A stretch of 64,000 nucleotides of DNA from assembly GCF_040115645.1 (NCBI RefSeq), contig NC_089544.1, positions 1,674,001 through 1,738,000 on the forward strand, written 5' to 3'. A program made the position numbers and the translations under genes. The notes under the pieces were generated by a model. That model was not told the origin of the DNA. It searched no databases and saw only the letters and a list, made by a program, of their open reading frames with translations. This stretch comes from Euwallacea fornicatus. Its lineage: Eukaryota; Arthropoda; Insecta; Coleoptera; Curculionidae. This document shows, one piece after another, positions 24,009 through 36,300 of this stretch; the first letter of the stretch is position 1; each line of letters starts with the position of its first letter.

Positions 24009-26485
24009 TGTACGTAGTTACAAGAAATAAAGCTTGCTGTGCTCGGGTTATGTTATGTTATTTCGTGTTAGTTTACAAATTTACATTTGCCCTTAACAAG
24101 GTTCGTACCTAACAGTGCAAGAACGTAACATTCACCGAATGGAGGCGCATTTCTGACCGGGAGGTCACTTTCCTCTCCGACAGAATGAGTAACATTTAAC
24201 TGTGTATGAGAAGGAGGGAAAGGAGAAAGGAATTTTTGCGCTCAATTTGAAGTGCCCGAACTTCGTAATCGGTTTAATATTAATTTTGACCCTGATCCAT
24301 CAAAATTTGGTTCTGGGCATGGCATAAGTGATCCATCGCAATTCGCGGCTATAACTGGAATGTCCGAACTTATCTCAGCTTGGCCTTATCGCACTCCTCG
24401 ACGAGCTCATATGAGTGGAAAGTTTCGAGAGAAAAACGATTTTACACAGAAAGCAGACGCAAATTTCTCGGTGCTGTCCAAAATTATTAAATCAATAAAG
24501 TTTCGAAATTCCTCCCGGGTGCAGAAAACTTTGGTGTACTTAGGTCAAAGTAGAAATATACTTCCCAAAACACGCTTAATTTACGCCTCATGCATTGCGA
24601 ATGTATTAAGAAACGCAAGACCGACCAAAACGAATGTAGCAGTCTCACAATCTCGTGAATTCTGTACAAAAGTGAGTTTTGGAGGTTTCTAACAGGGTGT
24701 AAAAACAACATTTTTTTGACTTCTATTAAATCTTCCTTGAGTCGTCCTTTCGAACTGAATTCGCACCGGATTGGCCCGGGGGTAGGCGGCACATAGAAGA
24801 ATCGTCTGTGCCGAGGTTTCGGCGCTCTTTCGCCTGTGTGCTTGTAGCTTTAAATATTCGGAAACGGGGCCCATTGGTCATACGGGTAACGAATATGAGA
24901 CGAAAAATACATACAGTGAGATAATGTTAACAGTCGCATTATACCTACTTAATTTAGGCTTAAGTAAAAAATATTACTATATCTCTTACGATAATTTACA
25001 TATAAATAGGTATTTAGTTATTTGAGGTTTGGTACAATTTTTCTACAAAAAATAGGATTATCATAGTGCTAACGAGTCTACTAACAGTTATAAAGTTCCT
25101 TCGATAAACGTTTCACAGCGTATTCAATATTAATGCACGTGATAAGTTAGTACTATCTACCTCTAAGTGCTACGTCTAGGGTTGTGAAAAGTAATCATAC
25201 TATTATCATTAAAAATCCTTATTTCCTAAGATTTATTGAGGCATGATATTATTTTGAAATTTCTTATTATTAGTAGGTATATAAACGTTTAATACAGAAA
25301 TGGCTTTGTTGGTTTTGTCCGGGTTCCAGGTGAGGTTGACACCTACTATGCACCCAAGTAAAGGAAACTGCAGTCCTTCCGAAACTAGGCTTACCCTGAA
25401 TCTATTTTAAAGCTTGTTAGAATGCACTTTTGATATCTTGGGACAATCTCATATTTACCTTTTCAGAAGCTTCTAATATTTAGCTAGCATTGTTACAATA
25501 TCAAAAATATAAACGTACCTACTAAATAGTTTTCATGGAAAGGAGTCGAAGAGATGGTAAAAAATGAGAAAGTTAAGCTTATTCATACAGTAATTCGTTT
25601 TTAAAGCCCTATAAGCGTATCAATACAGTTCTGAATGCAGTTTTCTCGTTAAGGCTAATGAAAACTTTCTTCGAATTTGGAAAAATAAGTTTTGATAATT
25701 GGAACGCGATCTTGGTATTATCGTTAAAAGACGGAAACAGTTTCCAGCCCGTCAAGCTTAATCTACTTGAGGATTTTCGTGAAGTTCATTGAAATCCAAA
25801 GGTCAGATTCCTGGGCGTGGGAAGTAGGGCGGGGGTGTTCGGAAAAAAAACGTTAAAGCACTCTGCATGTGCGGTTTTGACGTCGTTTTAGTAGTTTCCG
25901 ACAACATTTCACTCGTGTTATTTCTACAGACTCCTCAGGTAATCTCTCGCTCAGTCCTCGACGTTATAGAGTCAAGAGACACACGTAGCTGCTCTCTGAT
26001 TGTTTGGACTGCCTTCGTTGTTTCCGCCCAAAACTTATTTTTCCTTCAGTAAAGATCTAAATTCGGAAATAATCTACCATAAGGCATGGCAAAAATTAGG
26101 AAATAAATATCTGTTCTTTTAAATATGTATGTATAGATATCGAAGCACCGTTCGTCTCTATTTCTCTTTTCGAAATTTGCACTTTTCATTTCGCAGTATT
26201 TTGATTAGTTAATTCATTAATTTCCATCAAGACTGTCTCTGTCAATTAATAATTGTAGTTATCACCAATGAACAGAAGGAACTTAACGACGCAAACACGC
26301 ATGGCTGACCTATCGAAAATCCCTCAACCTAAGTCTGTCCCTACACACAATGACAGTTCTTCAGTCACGCTCGCACTGATCACATGATAACAGAGCTACG
26401 AATAAACCATACCTAGGCATCACTAAAACTTACCTTTGTCTGTGCGACGTCAGTTAGTAAATTCTTTATTTTAACTTATCACTAT

Positions 26486-26486
<1 letters not shown>
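24009..26486. other. No recognised gene
   Basis: AT-rich DNA. An open frame at 24252-24692 (+) has no recognisable motif or splice context. The rest shows no coding signal, RNA gene or clear repeat. Confidence 0.4.

Positions 26487-26548
<62 letters not shown>
26487..26548. repeat. (TA)n microsatellite
   Basis: About 30 uninterrupted TA units. They run directly into the left end of the MITE that follows. Confidence 0.97.
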
Positions 26549-26551
<3 letters not shown>

Positions 26552-26774
26552 GGTGTCCCTTTCTGGAGCTGAATCCCGAGGATCTCGGCCACCATAAAAG
26601 TTGGGGGGTCGATTAAATCGGGGCCAAGTTTGATACTCCCGTCAATTCTGCACGAACTTTGAGACGGCACACTGTCGAACTTCAAATCGCGCACCTTCGC
26701 CCCAATTTAATCTCGTAACTTTTGTGGTTACCGAGATCCTCAAAGTTCAGCTCCAGAAACAGACACCTTGCATA
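26547..26774. mobile_element. Palindromic MITE (about 228 bp)
   Basis: The left arm TACAGGGTGTCCCTTTCTGG and the right arm (minus strand) TATGCAAGGTGTCTGTTTCT continue pairing for about 70-80 bp, including GGAGCTGAA and GAGGATCTCGG on both arms. There is no coding capacity. The insertion sits at the edge of a TA repeat, as expected for a TA-targeting family. Confidence 0.8.
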
Positions 26775-28069
26775 ACTCCATCGCTATCCGCTACCCTAGC
26801 AATCGAAACATGAAATAGGGCACACGAGTCCTGTTTTTTAGGTCACACTTTGGGCGACCTGAAAGTCTCTGGGCTATACTAACGTTTCCTGTGGGAAAGT
26901 GGGCACCGATGAAAGCAACTCTCAGCAGGGTTCTTCTTTCGTCTCTTCTTTAACCCGTGCACGGGGTTTGCGTTTGAAGATGTCTTCCAGGGGCGTAGCC
27001 AGGGGGCCTTTCTTGACACGGCCCCAACGGCCGCGACTGAACAGGCCCTCCAGCCGATACTGGAAAAAAATAATCAAGATTAGAAAACATACATGTAGTT
27101 TTTATTGTGTTGCGGCAACCTCGGTGCAGATAAGACGTGTCTAAAGAGAAAGTATCAGGACATGTTATCGCTTCGGGTGCGTAAAATCGTCGAAAAATGT
27201 GTAAACATTTCGTCGCTTTCGAGATAAATACGGAAGCCCTCTGATAAGAAGGATGTTTCCTCGGAATCCGAATCGGACCAAACGTCCCAGCGTGGCTTTC
27301 AACGACACGAAACAAGGAAAAAGGGTCGAAGGCCCGACTTCGTTTAATGGAAAAAAAGAAACGAGAACGCGCGGATACAACAACATCCACATTAATCATT
27401 TTCCCACGTGCTCAACATCGTCAAAACCACCGTCACCACGAGAGTCAAATTTGCCATCAAATGGGAAGAACTTAATCCGAACAACAAGGATGTCGTCATT
27501 AAAAGCAGGAGAAGGGCTTTTTGGCTAAAACAAATGACGAGGCCAATCATCCACTTCATAATTTTATAATACGTTGACCGGCTCGTTTCCTAAATATTGC
27601 TCCATTAGATTATTATTTATGAGCCACTACGAGGCCCCTCATTTATAAACTTGTACCCACCGATATTAATGGGCTACGGGGATGATCGTCGCAACTTCAA
27701 AAACCAAAATGAGAGAAGAAGCGACGTTTTAATATAAACTCAGAATTTAATAAGGTTTGAAGAGGTGTGCTTGGAAGTGGAGGATAAGCCCAAAAAATTT
27801 AGATTCACGTCGAGCCGCAAGACTCAACCTTAATATGTGATACATCATTGTAATGCCACTCACTTTTTACATGTAAATAGTTAATTTCAAAGGGGAAAAA
27901 GTTAACTTTCTGCCGACTAAGATGTTTATTTATTTTTTTTTAATTTTCAGTAGTTGATGGGTTCGTTTAATGGCATGCGCATTAAACAAGCGTAAAATGG
28001 TGAAGGTTCCATAACGAGTTGCCAGCAATGGAGTAATTACATCACCGCATAGTCGGGCAGACGATGACA
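26775..28069. other. No recognised gene
   Basis: A motif resembling hAT-type ends (CAGGGGCGTAGCCAGG) occurs at about 26988, but no matching right end was found. The region 26899-27530 is open in several frames on both strands without any family signature. Confidence 0.4.
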
Positions 28070-29712
28070 TACAGTGACTACCTAAAATATTCGGACGCTT
28101 ACACCTACAATCTTCTCTTCTGTACAGTAATAATAAAAATCAATAATTAAGAAACGGGACTTTGCCATACGTTTGGTATTAGCTTTTGCTCGCTGACATT
28201 GCAAAAATACATTTAACATTACCTGACAATATCAAAAAATCAAAAAAGTATAAACAACACATTTTTGGTATTACAAAAAGTTTCATACACTAAGTTTCGA
28301 ACATGTTAAAAAACAATAAACAAGTGAGGAAAAAATATTGATTTTTTGCACTTTCTCCATTATTGTCTCTAACGGCTTCAAGCCGTTTAGGCATGGATAA
28401 AACAATTTTTTTAATTAAATTAAGGTCAATTTTGCGTCACTCCTCTATTGAAACCTTTTTAGCTCATTTTTATTTGTTATTGAATGTCGTCTTACTTACA
28501 AATTCAACTGTTGCCACACATTCTCAATAGGATTAAGATCCGGAGATTGAGCTGGGGTTTTTAGAACTTTTGGACGGTCGTAGAGCACCCCCATTCTTCA
28601 ATAATCATCGCGCCGTGTTTAGGGTCGTTATCTTGATAATGCATAAAACTCTCTTGAATTCCCGCATCAGTGGCACTTTAAAAAACATTATTTTTAAGAT
28701 GTTTTAATAAACCATTTTGTCCATTGTTCAATCAATGAACATTAATTCCCCAACTGCTTTGGCCAAAATGCAGCCCCGGACCGTTACTGGTCCGCCTCTG
28801 TGTTTCACAGTAGGATGTAAATTGTTTGTTTTCAGTCCCTCGTTGGGTCTTCTCCATATCATCTGTCGGCCATCGGATCCAAATATGTTGAATTTTGATT
28901 CATGGGAAAAAATTACATCCTTCCAACAGTTTTCCGATTTTAAAAGCGTCTCCAATGCAACTCCTTTTCTAAAGTTCTTAGTTTTTGTATTAACCCATGG
29001 CTTTTTCTGGATGCCCGACCGACAAAATCATTTGCTCTTATGCATCTTCGCATAGTTTCTGGAAATACTTTTTTACCAGTTTGAATTTCCAGAGCTTCTT
29101 TCAGTTTAAGGGCACTAATACTGGGATTTTCCCTAGTAGTCTTCATGATGTATCGCTGTTATCGAGCGTTTATTAGTTTTGGACGGCCACTTTGTTTGAT
29201 GGAAAGAATTTTCACTTCAACTTGCACCGGTGGATAATATCTGCAACCGTGTTCTTGCCCAAATTAAGTTTTTCGCCAATTTTTTTGTAGGATAACTTCT
29301 CCCCGAATTCGAAAATGACCAATTGTTATAAATCGAAAGTGATGCTTGTCTCGTTCTTAGCTCTACCCATTTTTGCCCTTCGAAAGAGCACACGAGCATT
29401 AGGGACAACTTTAATAAGTATCGTGAAACACTGTTAGAACATTAGATCCAACACAAGACACGCTCTTATGGCCAAAACTACGATGTACTAAAAATGTCCG
29501 AATATTTTTGGGATCCCAAAAACGATCTTTTTGTCAAGATATTTCAGTTTTCCTATATTTTGATGCTGAATGTATTCTTGCGTTGTTAGTAAGCAAAAAC
29601 TAATACCAAACATATACCAAAGTCCCGTTTCCTCATCGTTTATTTTTATCACTACTATACACGAAGGAAGATTGTAAGTGTGAGCGTCCGAATATTTCAG
29701 GGAGTCACTGTG
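28070..29712 (-). mobile_element. Tc1-like DNA transposon D with long inverted ends
   Basis: Left end TACAGTGACTACCTAAAATA and right end (minus strand) CACAGTGACTCCCTGAAATA are inverted copies. Pairing continues through ATTCGGACGC, ACAATCTTC, AACGGGACTTTG and GTTTGGTATTAG, for roughly 130-170 bp with small gaps. Length is 1.64 kb. The transposase is on the minus strand. Confidence 0.85.
28310..29370 (-). pseudogene. Broken Tc1-like transposase of element D
   Basis: Starts MGRAKNETSITFDL, then an in-frame TAA in place of a Gln codon, then KKIGEKLNLGKNTVADI (helix-turn-helix). Later blocks are KTTRENPSISALKLKEAL, DVIFSHESKFNIFG (His in place of the first catalytic Asp), FMHYQDNDPKHGAMI (second Asp intact) and SPDLNPIENVW (Glu intact). 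It ends near SMPKRLEAVRDNNG. Frame breaks separate several blocks. Confidence 0.82.
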
Positions 29713-31050
29713 TTTTCCATTTCAATTTTACTCAGTACAGCTTTTAGGTTTAGGACTTAATGGCGCGTCACTTCTAGTTATGGAAAAGGACTTTCTGGCA
29801 AATGAACTTCACATGAAGAAGGGATTTTTAATTTTATTCGCTGGACAAACGATACTTCAATAGAGCAGAACGGTACGCCTTCACGTTTTCCCCCCCACTG
29901 AAGGAAATCTTATAAGATCTCTCGATACTGACTAAAATCTCGTTATTCGCCGGCCCAACAAGCTTTCTGCAATAAAAATAAGAATGCACTAACAGAGACC
30001 CAAGTTGACCTAATAGAGGCATGTATTATTCACCTTAACAAACATTTCAAATACATGCAGTTTTAGAGTTTACATGCGCCATGCTAAAATTACATTAAAT
30101 CTGACTGAAATAATGTTGATCTCCATTGTTATATTAGAGAAGAGAGAGCGGTGTGTATTGAGTAAACAGTGCAGTTTACTTGAAAATGCATGCAAGGCAA
30201 TTCACTCACCAACAACACTTAGAGCAGGCGGCCATCATGCTTGAAGAAATCTTAAAGAAAAGAAAAGTATCTAAGATATAAATAGGGCTAAAATGTAGTA
30301 TCTAGTAACAGTACGGACTTACATAGGTAGGTTTAAAGGAAAATACAGCTCTGTCAGAGGAGCTACGCCATAAATACTGGCCATTCGCAAAAAAAAAATG
30401 CTTTATAAACAAGAAGTATGTTAAGGGAAATAAAACAATTACCGCCAATTAGTCTTATCTCGGTTACGATTTTTTCTGCCCCTCAAGAAGTTCAGGTGAG
30501 GGAAGTTGCGTGTTTAATACCCGTTTAATATTGGTAACCAGGGATTAAAGTGTGCAGTCGACATAATTGCGCAATTTATACATTGCATGCAAATACGTAA
30601 TGGCAATACAATAACCTCTAGGGTATAAAACACAATATTTTGTAAACAAATGTTGCTTCGCAGATAGGGTTGAGGGCAGCTAATTAACCCACATAGTGAA
30701 ATCGTTTGCATGGCAACAATTTATGCCAGACAGGTACTCCAAAGTTTAACATCATTTTTCGGGATTAAATGCTCGCAGACAGTATTCCGACTTGGAACTA
30801 AATAAAAATGATATTTACACCATACTAAGGGCTCGGGCGCAAAACACTACGGTGACAAAACTGGCACCGTATTCGAAACCTAAGAAAACGAGTAGAAAAA
30901 CGCGAATAAACAATTAAAGTCTTTTAATTTTATTTTCTATGTTGATGACGATGGGAATTGCGCTAAATTAGATAAAGCCCCCAGAGAAACATTAGGGAAG
31001 CCTGAAAAATCTGTCATTCCACGGCGGTCTAGGAGAGGAAATTCAGAGTG
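29713..31050. other. No recognised gene
   Basis: No coding exon, RNA gene or clear repeat was recognised in this AT-rich stretch. Confidence 0.4.
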
Positions 31051-31056
31051 CTCCAC

Positions 31057-32010
31057 ATAATTTAAATATTCACTTCTCATATATTTTATTTTACCATTTA
31101 TTATCGGCTTTCTACCCCTTTTTCCTAGTTTCGGAAGGCGGTGACGGCGGCATTAGCTTTCTGCCTCGATATGTAAAAGTTTTACTTACATTCAATTTTG
31201 GGCTCGGTCCAGGTCTGCTGCTCGTTGATCGTGCAATTTCGGCGACCCGAACGTGGAAAAAAAACGCGACATTCCCGGTACTGCGAAACCAAATCGAATT
31301 TTAAACGTGCGATTTTTACTGGTTTTCAGCCAGGCACAATTCCGCACGACACTCATTGCCTTTCTACACAATTCACTTTTTAATTCTGCACAAACCTTTC
31401 GAATTTTGCCCACGTTCTCATCCGAAATGTGATATTTTCCGCGACCGGCACCGGACGGTAACATGGAGACGCCATTAATACTGACAACTAAAGCGTTATT
31501 GTTTTGTTTCCAAAGCTTTCTTGACAACTTTAAATATTTACCTCTCGTAGCTTTTAGTTTATCGTTTATTATCGGTTTTCTACTCGTTTTTCCTAACTTC
31601 TCAAGAATATGACGGTCACACATTCATCCACAAACTTTTTGCTGCAATGTAACGGAAACTTTTAGTTTCATTCGCTTTGAGCGTTACTGATGTTTGCCGC
31701 TCGATCATCGTGCGACTTCGGAGACCCGAACGAGAACAACAGAATATTTCCGATGCCGTCAAATCCAATCGACTTTCAGAAGCGCGATTTTTGGCCCTTT
31801 TCAGCTGGGTAGAATCTCGCACGACTCTTATTGTGTTTCTACGAAATTAACCCTGAACTCAGCACAAACTTTTCCAAATTTTTTCCAGGTCTTCATGCGA
31901 TATTTGATATTTTTCACGAGCGAAACGAGAGGAGACGCGGAGGCGCCACTCACACTGACAACTGAAGCGTTATTGTTTTGTTTCCAAAGCCTTCTTGTGT
32001 ACCCTTTATT
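31057..32010. repeat. Diverged tandem duplication, about 474-bp unit
   Basis: Two head-to-tail copies. TTTAAATATTCACTTCTCAT at 31062 recurs as TTTAAATATTTACCTCTCGT at about 31530. CTGACAACTAAAGCGTTATT at 31481 recurs as CTGACAACTGAAGCGTTATT at 31955. Shared stretches between them include TTATCGG and TCGTGC. Identity is roughly 70%. Short open frames inside show no known protein. Confidence 0.75.
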
Positions 32011-32133
32011 CTAAAGGATCAATATTAATCTCAGTTTTAAATCAGAATTATGTTCAATATGAAATTAAAGGAATACAAAAGTAAAAATGTAAAAAAACGA
32101 ATGAACAATTCGCCTCAGAGATATAGCACGCAT

Positions 32134-33228
32134 TATAGGTTGTCCACAAAGTCACTGCGTACTTTACAATGCGAATGAAAGACATTTTTTTTACTGAAAA
32201 CGATAACTTTATTGTGATATATTACCCACTTTGTTCAATAACATTTCTCCGTCTTTGGGGCCCCTTCATAAAAATCTCATAAAAATTAGATCCTTTTTCT
32301 GCAAAAACTGGCCGTTCTTACACTCTCATCAATCGTGAAGGTTTTTCCATTAAAGACATTTTACGGCAATCGAAACAGATGATAATCCGACGGTGCTAGA
32401 TCCGGGGAATAGGATGGATGTGGCAAAACATTTAATCCGAGTTGTAGCAATTTTTGGCGCGTGGTCAAACTTGAATGTAGCATAACATTAACTTGATGAA
32501 AACAACTCCTTTACGAGTTACTAATTTTGGGCGGTTTTTCCTGATTTCGTTAGTCAATTTATCCAGTCGAGGAGAGTACACACTCGACTCAATTGTATGT
32601 TTCCTTGGAAGGAGGTTAAAATGTACCACACCTTTGTAACGGCATCAGACGGTTAAGATAGCTTTTCTTAGGCGAATGTCCGCTTTTGGAGTGTTTGCGA
32701 CTGGCTCATTACGCTTAGTCCAAGAACTTTCACAAAAGACATTGTTATAGACGATCCAGTTTTCGTCATTTGTTATCATACATCTCAAAAACGGGCCATT
32801 TTCTTCTCGTCTAAAGAGTGATTTGAGTCAATGTGGTATTCATATATCGAGTTTACCAACACATCCAATTTGTTTCGAATGATTTTCATTGCATAATTTT
32901 GATAGGTTCAGCTCGCCAGCAGTCTCCTGTACGGTTAATCCACGAACATCAATTTCACTCAGCCTTTCTGAGCGCGGTGAGTCTTTTGGAAACCTGTTTT
33001 GACACTGTCGAAGTTTTAACATGTTGCCACCATACACCTCACGGAAGTTTTAATGGCCCTGTTTTGCGTTTTTTCCTTTACGAAGTTAATATGACAAAAT
33101 ATGCCGAAAATGTTTATTACTGCTCTCCATTTTTGAATAGGAGCCAAATGAGCAATTTCAGCTTTAATTTAAAGCACTTAAGCTCACTCAATGGAAAAAT
33201 ACAGAATGGCCTTGTAGACAACCCAATA
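32134..33228 (-). mobile_element. Degenerate mariner (DD34D) element
   Basis: Inverted ends: left TATAGGTTGTCCACAAAGTC, right (minus strand) TTGGGTTGTCTACAAGGCCA. Length is 1.09 kb against about 1.3 kb for intact mariners, so internal sequence has been lost. The transposase relic (minus strand) shows SPRSERLSEIDV, then MITNDENWIVYNN (first Asp), RKGVVFHQVNVMLHSS (Val where HQDNA has the second Asp) and HPSYSPDLAPSDYHLF (third Asp). Stops and frameshifts are present. Confidence 0.85.
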
Positions 33229-33372
33229 TTTAAAAGTTAGAATTATCTTACACTTAAAATGCTTAATTACGGGATTTCGAAGAGCGCAAATATAAAAAAA
33301 AAACTGCAAATATTCTCACAGTCGCTCAGCTACGTGAAGGTCAGCATGATCATATTTTGAGCTTACCTTTAG

Positions 33373-36300
33373 TCATATATTGTCTTGACTTCGGCTTCTA
33401 TGATACTCCCTCAACTCATAGTTGTTGTTTCCGTTAGGATTCTTGGGCTGCGTAGGAGGTGAGGACAAGAGGACGGCACTTTCGGGCCGTACCAGGAGGG
33501 CCTCCATCTCGCATTCAGCCGCTTCCGCTTTCAGTGAACCCGGTACGGCCCCGTTTACGTTGGGCAATTCTTGTTCTACCCTGGTTAGAAGGAAAAATAA
33601 GTTTTTGGAACCGCGTGAACGAGCAACAGCAAGCTTACTTTAATATTCGTATTTTCTGGATCATTTCTCTAATTTCGTATCTCAGAATTCCTAGGAAGCA
33701 CAACTTAAGGAAGGCCAAAACACAGTAGCCTAAAATGGCTAACAAGGAGGCAGTTGACCTTAGATAGGCCAGAAGACGCTCGTCACAGCCAATTGAATGC
33801 ACCTGGTGGGAGGAAAATGTGCACTTAAGCGCCGATTTTTTATCACTTATTTATTAATGGAATTATTAATAAGAGGAAAAATCGTTGGCAAGATTGCTCG
33901 ATACTTTGGAGGAGCCATTTTTTACAACGTAAATTACCAATGCTTTCGAAACAAATGCCATGATTGTTATGCTTAAATGTGTGGAATTTCCGAAACAAAT
34001 CAATAAATTAATAATTTACAGCAAAATTTCGCATTGCTGCAATTCAATGGCCTAATTAATTGACTACGTTAAAGGGCATGGAAACGTTCGTTTCTGCTTT
34101 ATTGTTTATGATCCTAAATAGAAGCAATTAATTGTAATTGCCCAGAAATCGGCTAGATTTTATTGTTTATACCTCTAAAATTTTAATTCGGTTTTAGAAC
34201 AACAATGGAAATTATTTAAATTTTTATCTTAAAACTGGGCAACTTTTTTCGTTGCATTCGGGTGATTAACGTGTCGATAAAGCATATATTTTTAAATTTT
34301 TAACATGTTTGTATGGACACTAATGAAGCATAAGCCACGTGGTGCACGTGATGTGAACAAACTTTTCAATGAAAAAAGAAGGATAAATCATTTTTAGGCA
34401 TTGAATTTTTTGTAGGTAAACGATTGTAATTGCTGACGTTAATGACAGTTCTCAACGTACGTTTGTACATCTTGTTGCGTTGGGTGCCGGCTCGTAACAG
34501 CAACTAGAAGGCATCTCGAATTTCGCAGTTCCCGTACTATTCGAAAATTCTGCCGGTCCTGTGACCCCGCAGCACTCATCTTCAGTTTGCAAACGATCCC
34601 ATAAATGCGTCATATCGCTACTCGTGCCGTATTCCTGGTGAAACCTTACTTTTAAGGCTGGTCTAAGCTCCTGGAACCAATAGAAAACCTTAAGTGAGTC
34701 TCTAAGCTCAGGTAATAGCCAATGGAATCCAGGCAAACGCGCATATCTGGCCAATGAGGGCCGCGTCACACCACGACTCGCAGTAGTGTAAGTGCCGATT
34801 GTACGGGCGCATATGGCTTCTCTAGTGACAAAATGACGTTGTAAGAGTACTAAACGATGGCGGCTTTTCGTTTACAAAAGGAGGACCAATTTTAGTCGGG
34901 TGTCGGCCATGGTTGAATTCGTGGTAAATTTACCGCTAAAGATAAGTGAATCAGACTTATTGGAAATGTGAGCTGTGTTAGTCGTAGGACATAATCATTC
35001 CCCTTCTTTCTACAGCTATTACCAGCAGAAATATCCTCTGGATTCGCAGTCAAGTTATTGCAGGTCAAAAATGCATATGATAGAAATAAAATCGTCGTAT
35101 TCTGATGGGCAATTTTATTTTCCTGAATTGCTTGCTTTGGGTGGTGGAGCATGGCATGACATAGTAAAACAGTGCGTAACGTAACGTAGCATAACGTAAG
35201 AGACTTTTTCCAACTGGCATGGTGTAATACTTTCATTTCTTGATTGCGATTAATAAAACGTCTCAACCGGAATCATAATTGTTCATTGTCGAGCTCTACC
35301 AATCTCCAAATAAGCGCTAGACCATTTTAAAAATTTGACCCGCTTGCAACGGAGTTAAAAATCCCCTCTCGATTTATCCCAAGGGAACTCACGAACATTG
35401 GCTCCACTTAATTAAGGTCTCTTGTATATTTTTTATCACGTGATCAGCCCAGGTAGTTTTTCCGTTATAAAATCTTTAACATATTTTGATTTCCCGAAGG
35501 TACTATTCGGGGATATCTCTTCTACGGAGAGAGAGGTTTGGATTTATTTTTATTAAGATGTAGTGACGTTTTAAAATTCGCCCTTTTTGCCGCGTTGGGA
35601 TGTTAAAAATGTAATAAAAAAGGATCGAGATGAAAGGAGCTTTGTGTTTGTTTAATATTTAGCATACAAGGCTTGAGGCCTCCTGAACCTATAAGGCCAG
35701 AGGGAAAATAAAACGGTCAGCGAATTTGCGAGGAAAATGGAGAAAAAGTTTATTGTTTTTGGAAGTCCATGAGAGGGCGCGTGATTATATAATATTATCA
35801 ATAAATCATCAATAAAATATAATGGTGCTCGGTTGGGTGACTTAGGGGGCCGCGGAACAAGCCAAATGCACGTTTGCCGGTTTTTCATTTTGGCATGGAT
35901 CTCGACGAAAACCCATTACCTTGCGAATCTTTCGAAATTTGCAAAATTAACGAGAAAGAATTTCTCTTGCCAGTCTTGGCTGACATAAACGTTCAGTAAA
36001 AAGTACTTAACAGGTGCATTCAAATTCAAGGGCGACATTTCGAACAATTACTGCAGCGTTATTTTGTACAAATAAATTGAAATAAAACGCAACTAAAACT
36101 CGAATAAAACGTATTGTTGCACATAACTGTTTTACAGCATCATAAAGTCGTAGCACCTTAGGGAAACGTTTCCGAACATGGATTTTTAAATGTCTTTTAT
36201 TGTTGCACTGAGTAATCCCTACAAACTTGATTTCATAGTTATGATCCTGTATACAACGAAGATCGCGTAGGTACCACACCCAGGTGGTACTCAGACTTCT

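Noticed and set aside
24252..24692. 146-codon open frame considered as a missing kinase exon
   Set aside because: No PfkB motif and no acceptor or donor in suitable phase.
26482..26694. Open frame ending in an Ile-Tyr repeat
   Set aside because: Produced by the TA microsatellite and the palindromic MITE.
26988..27010. hAT-like terminal motif CAGGGGCGTAGCCAGG, with a weaker match at 42554
   Set aside because: No inverted partner end or 8-bp target duplication could be found for either copy.
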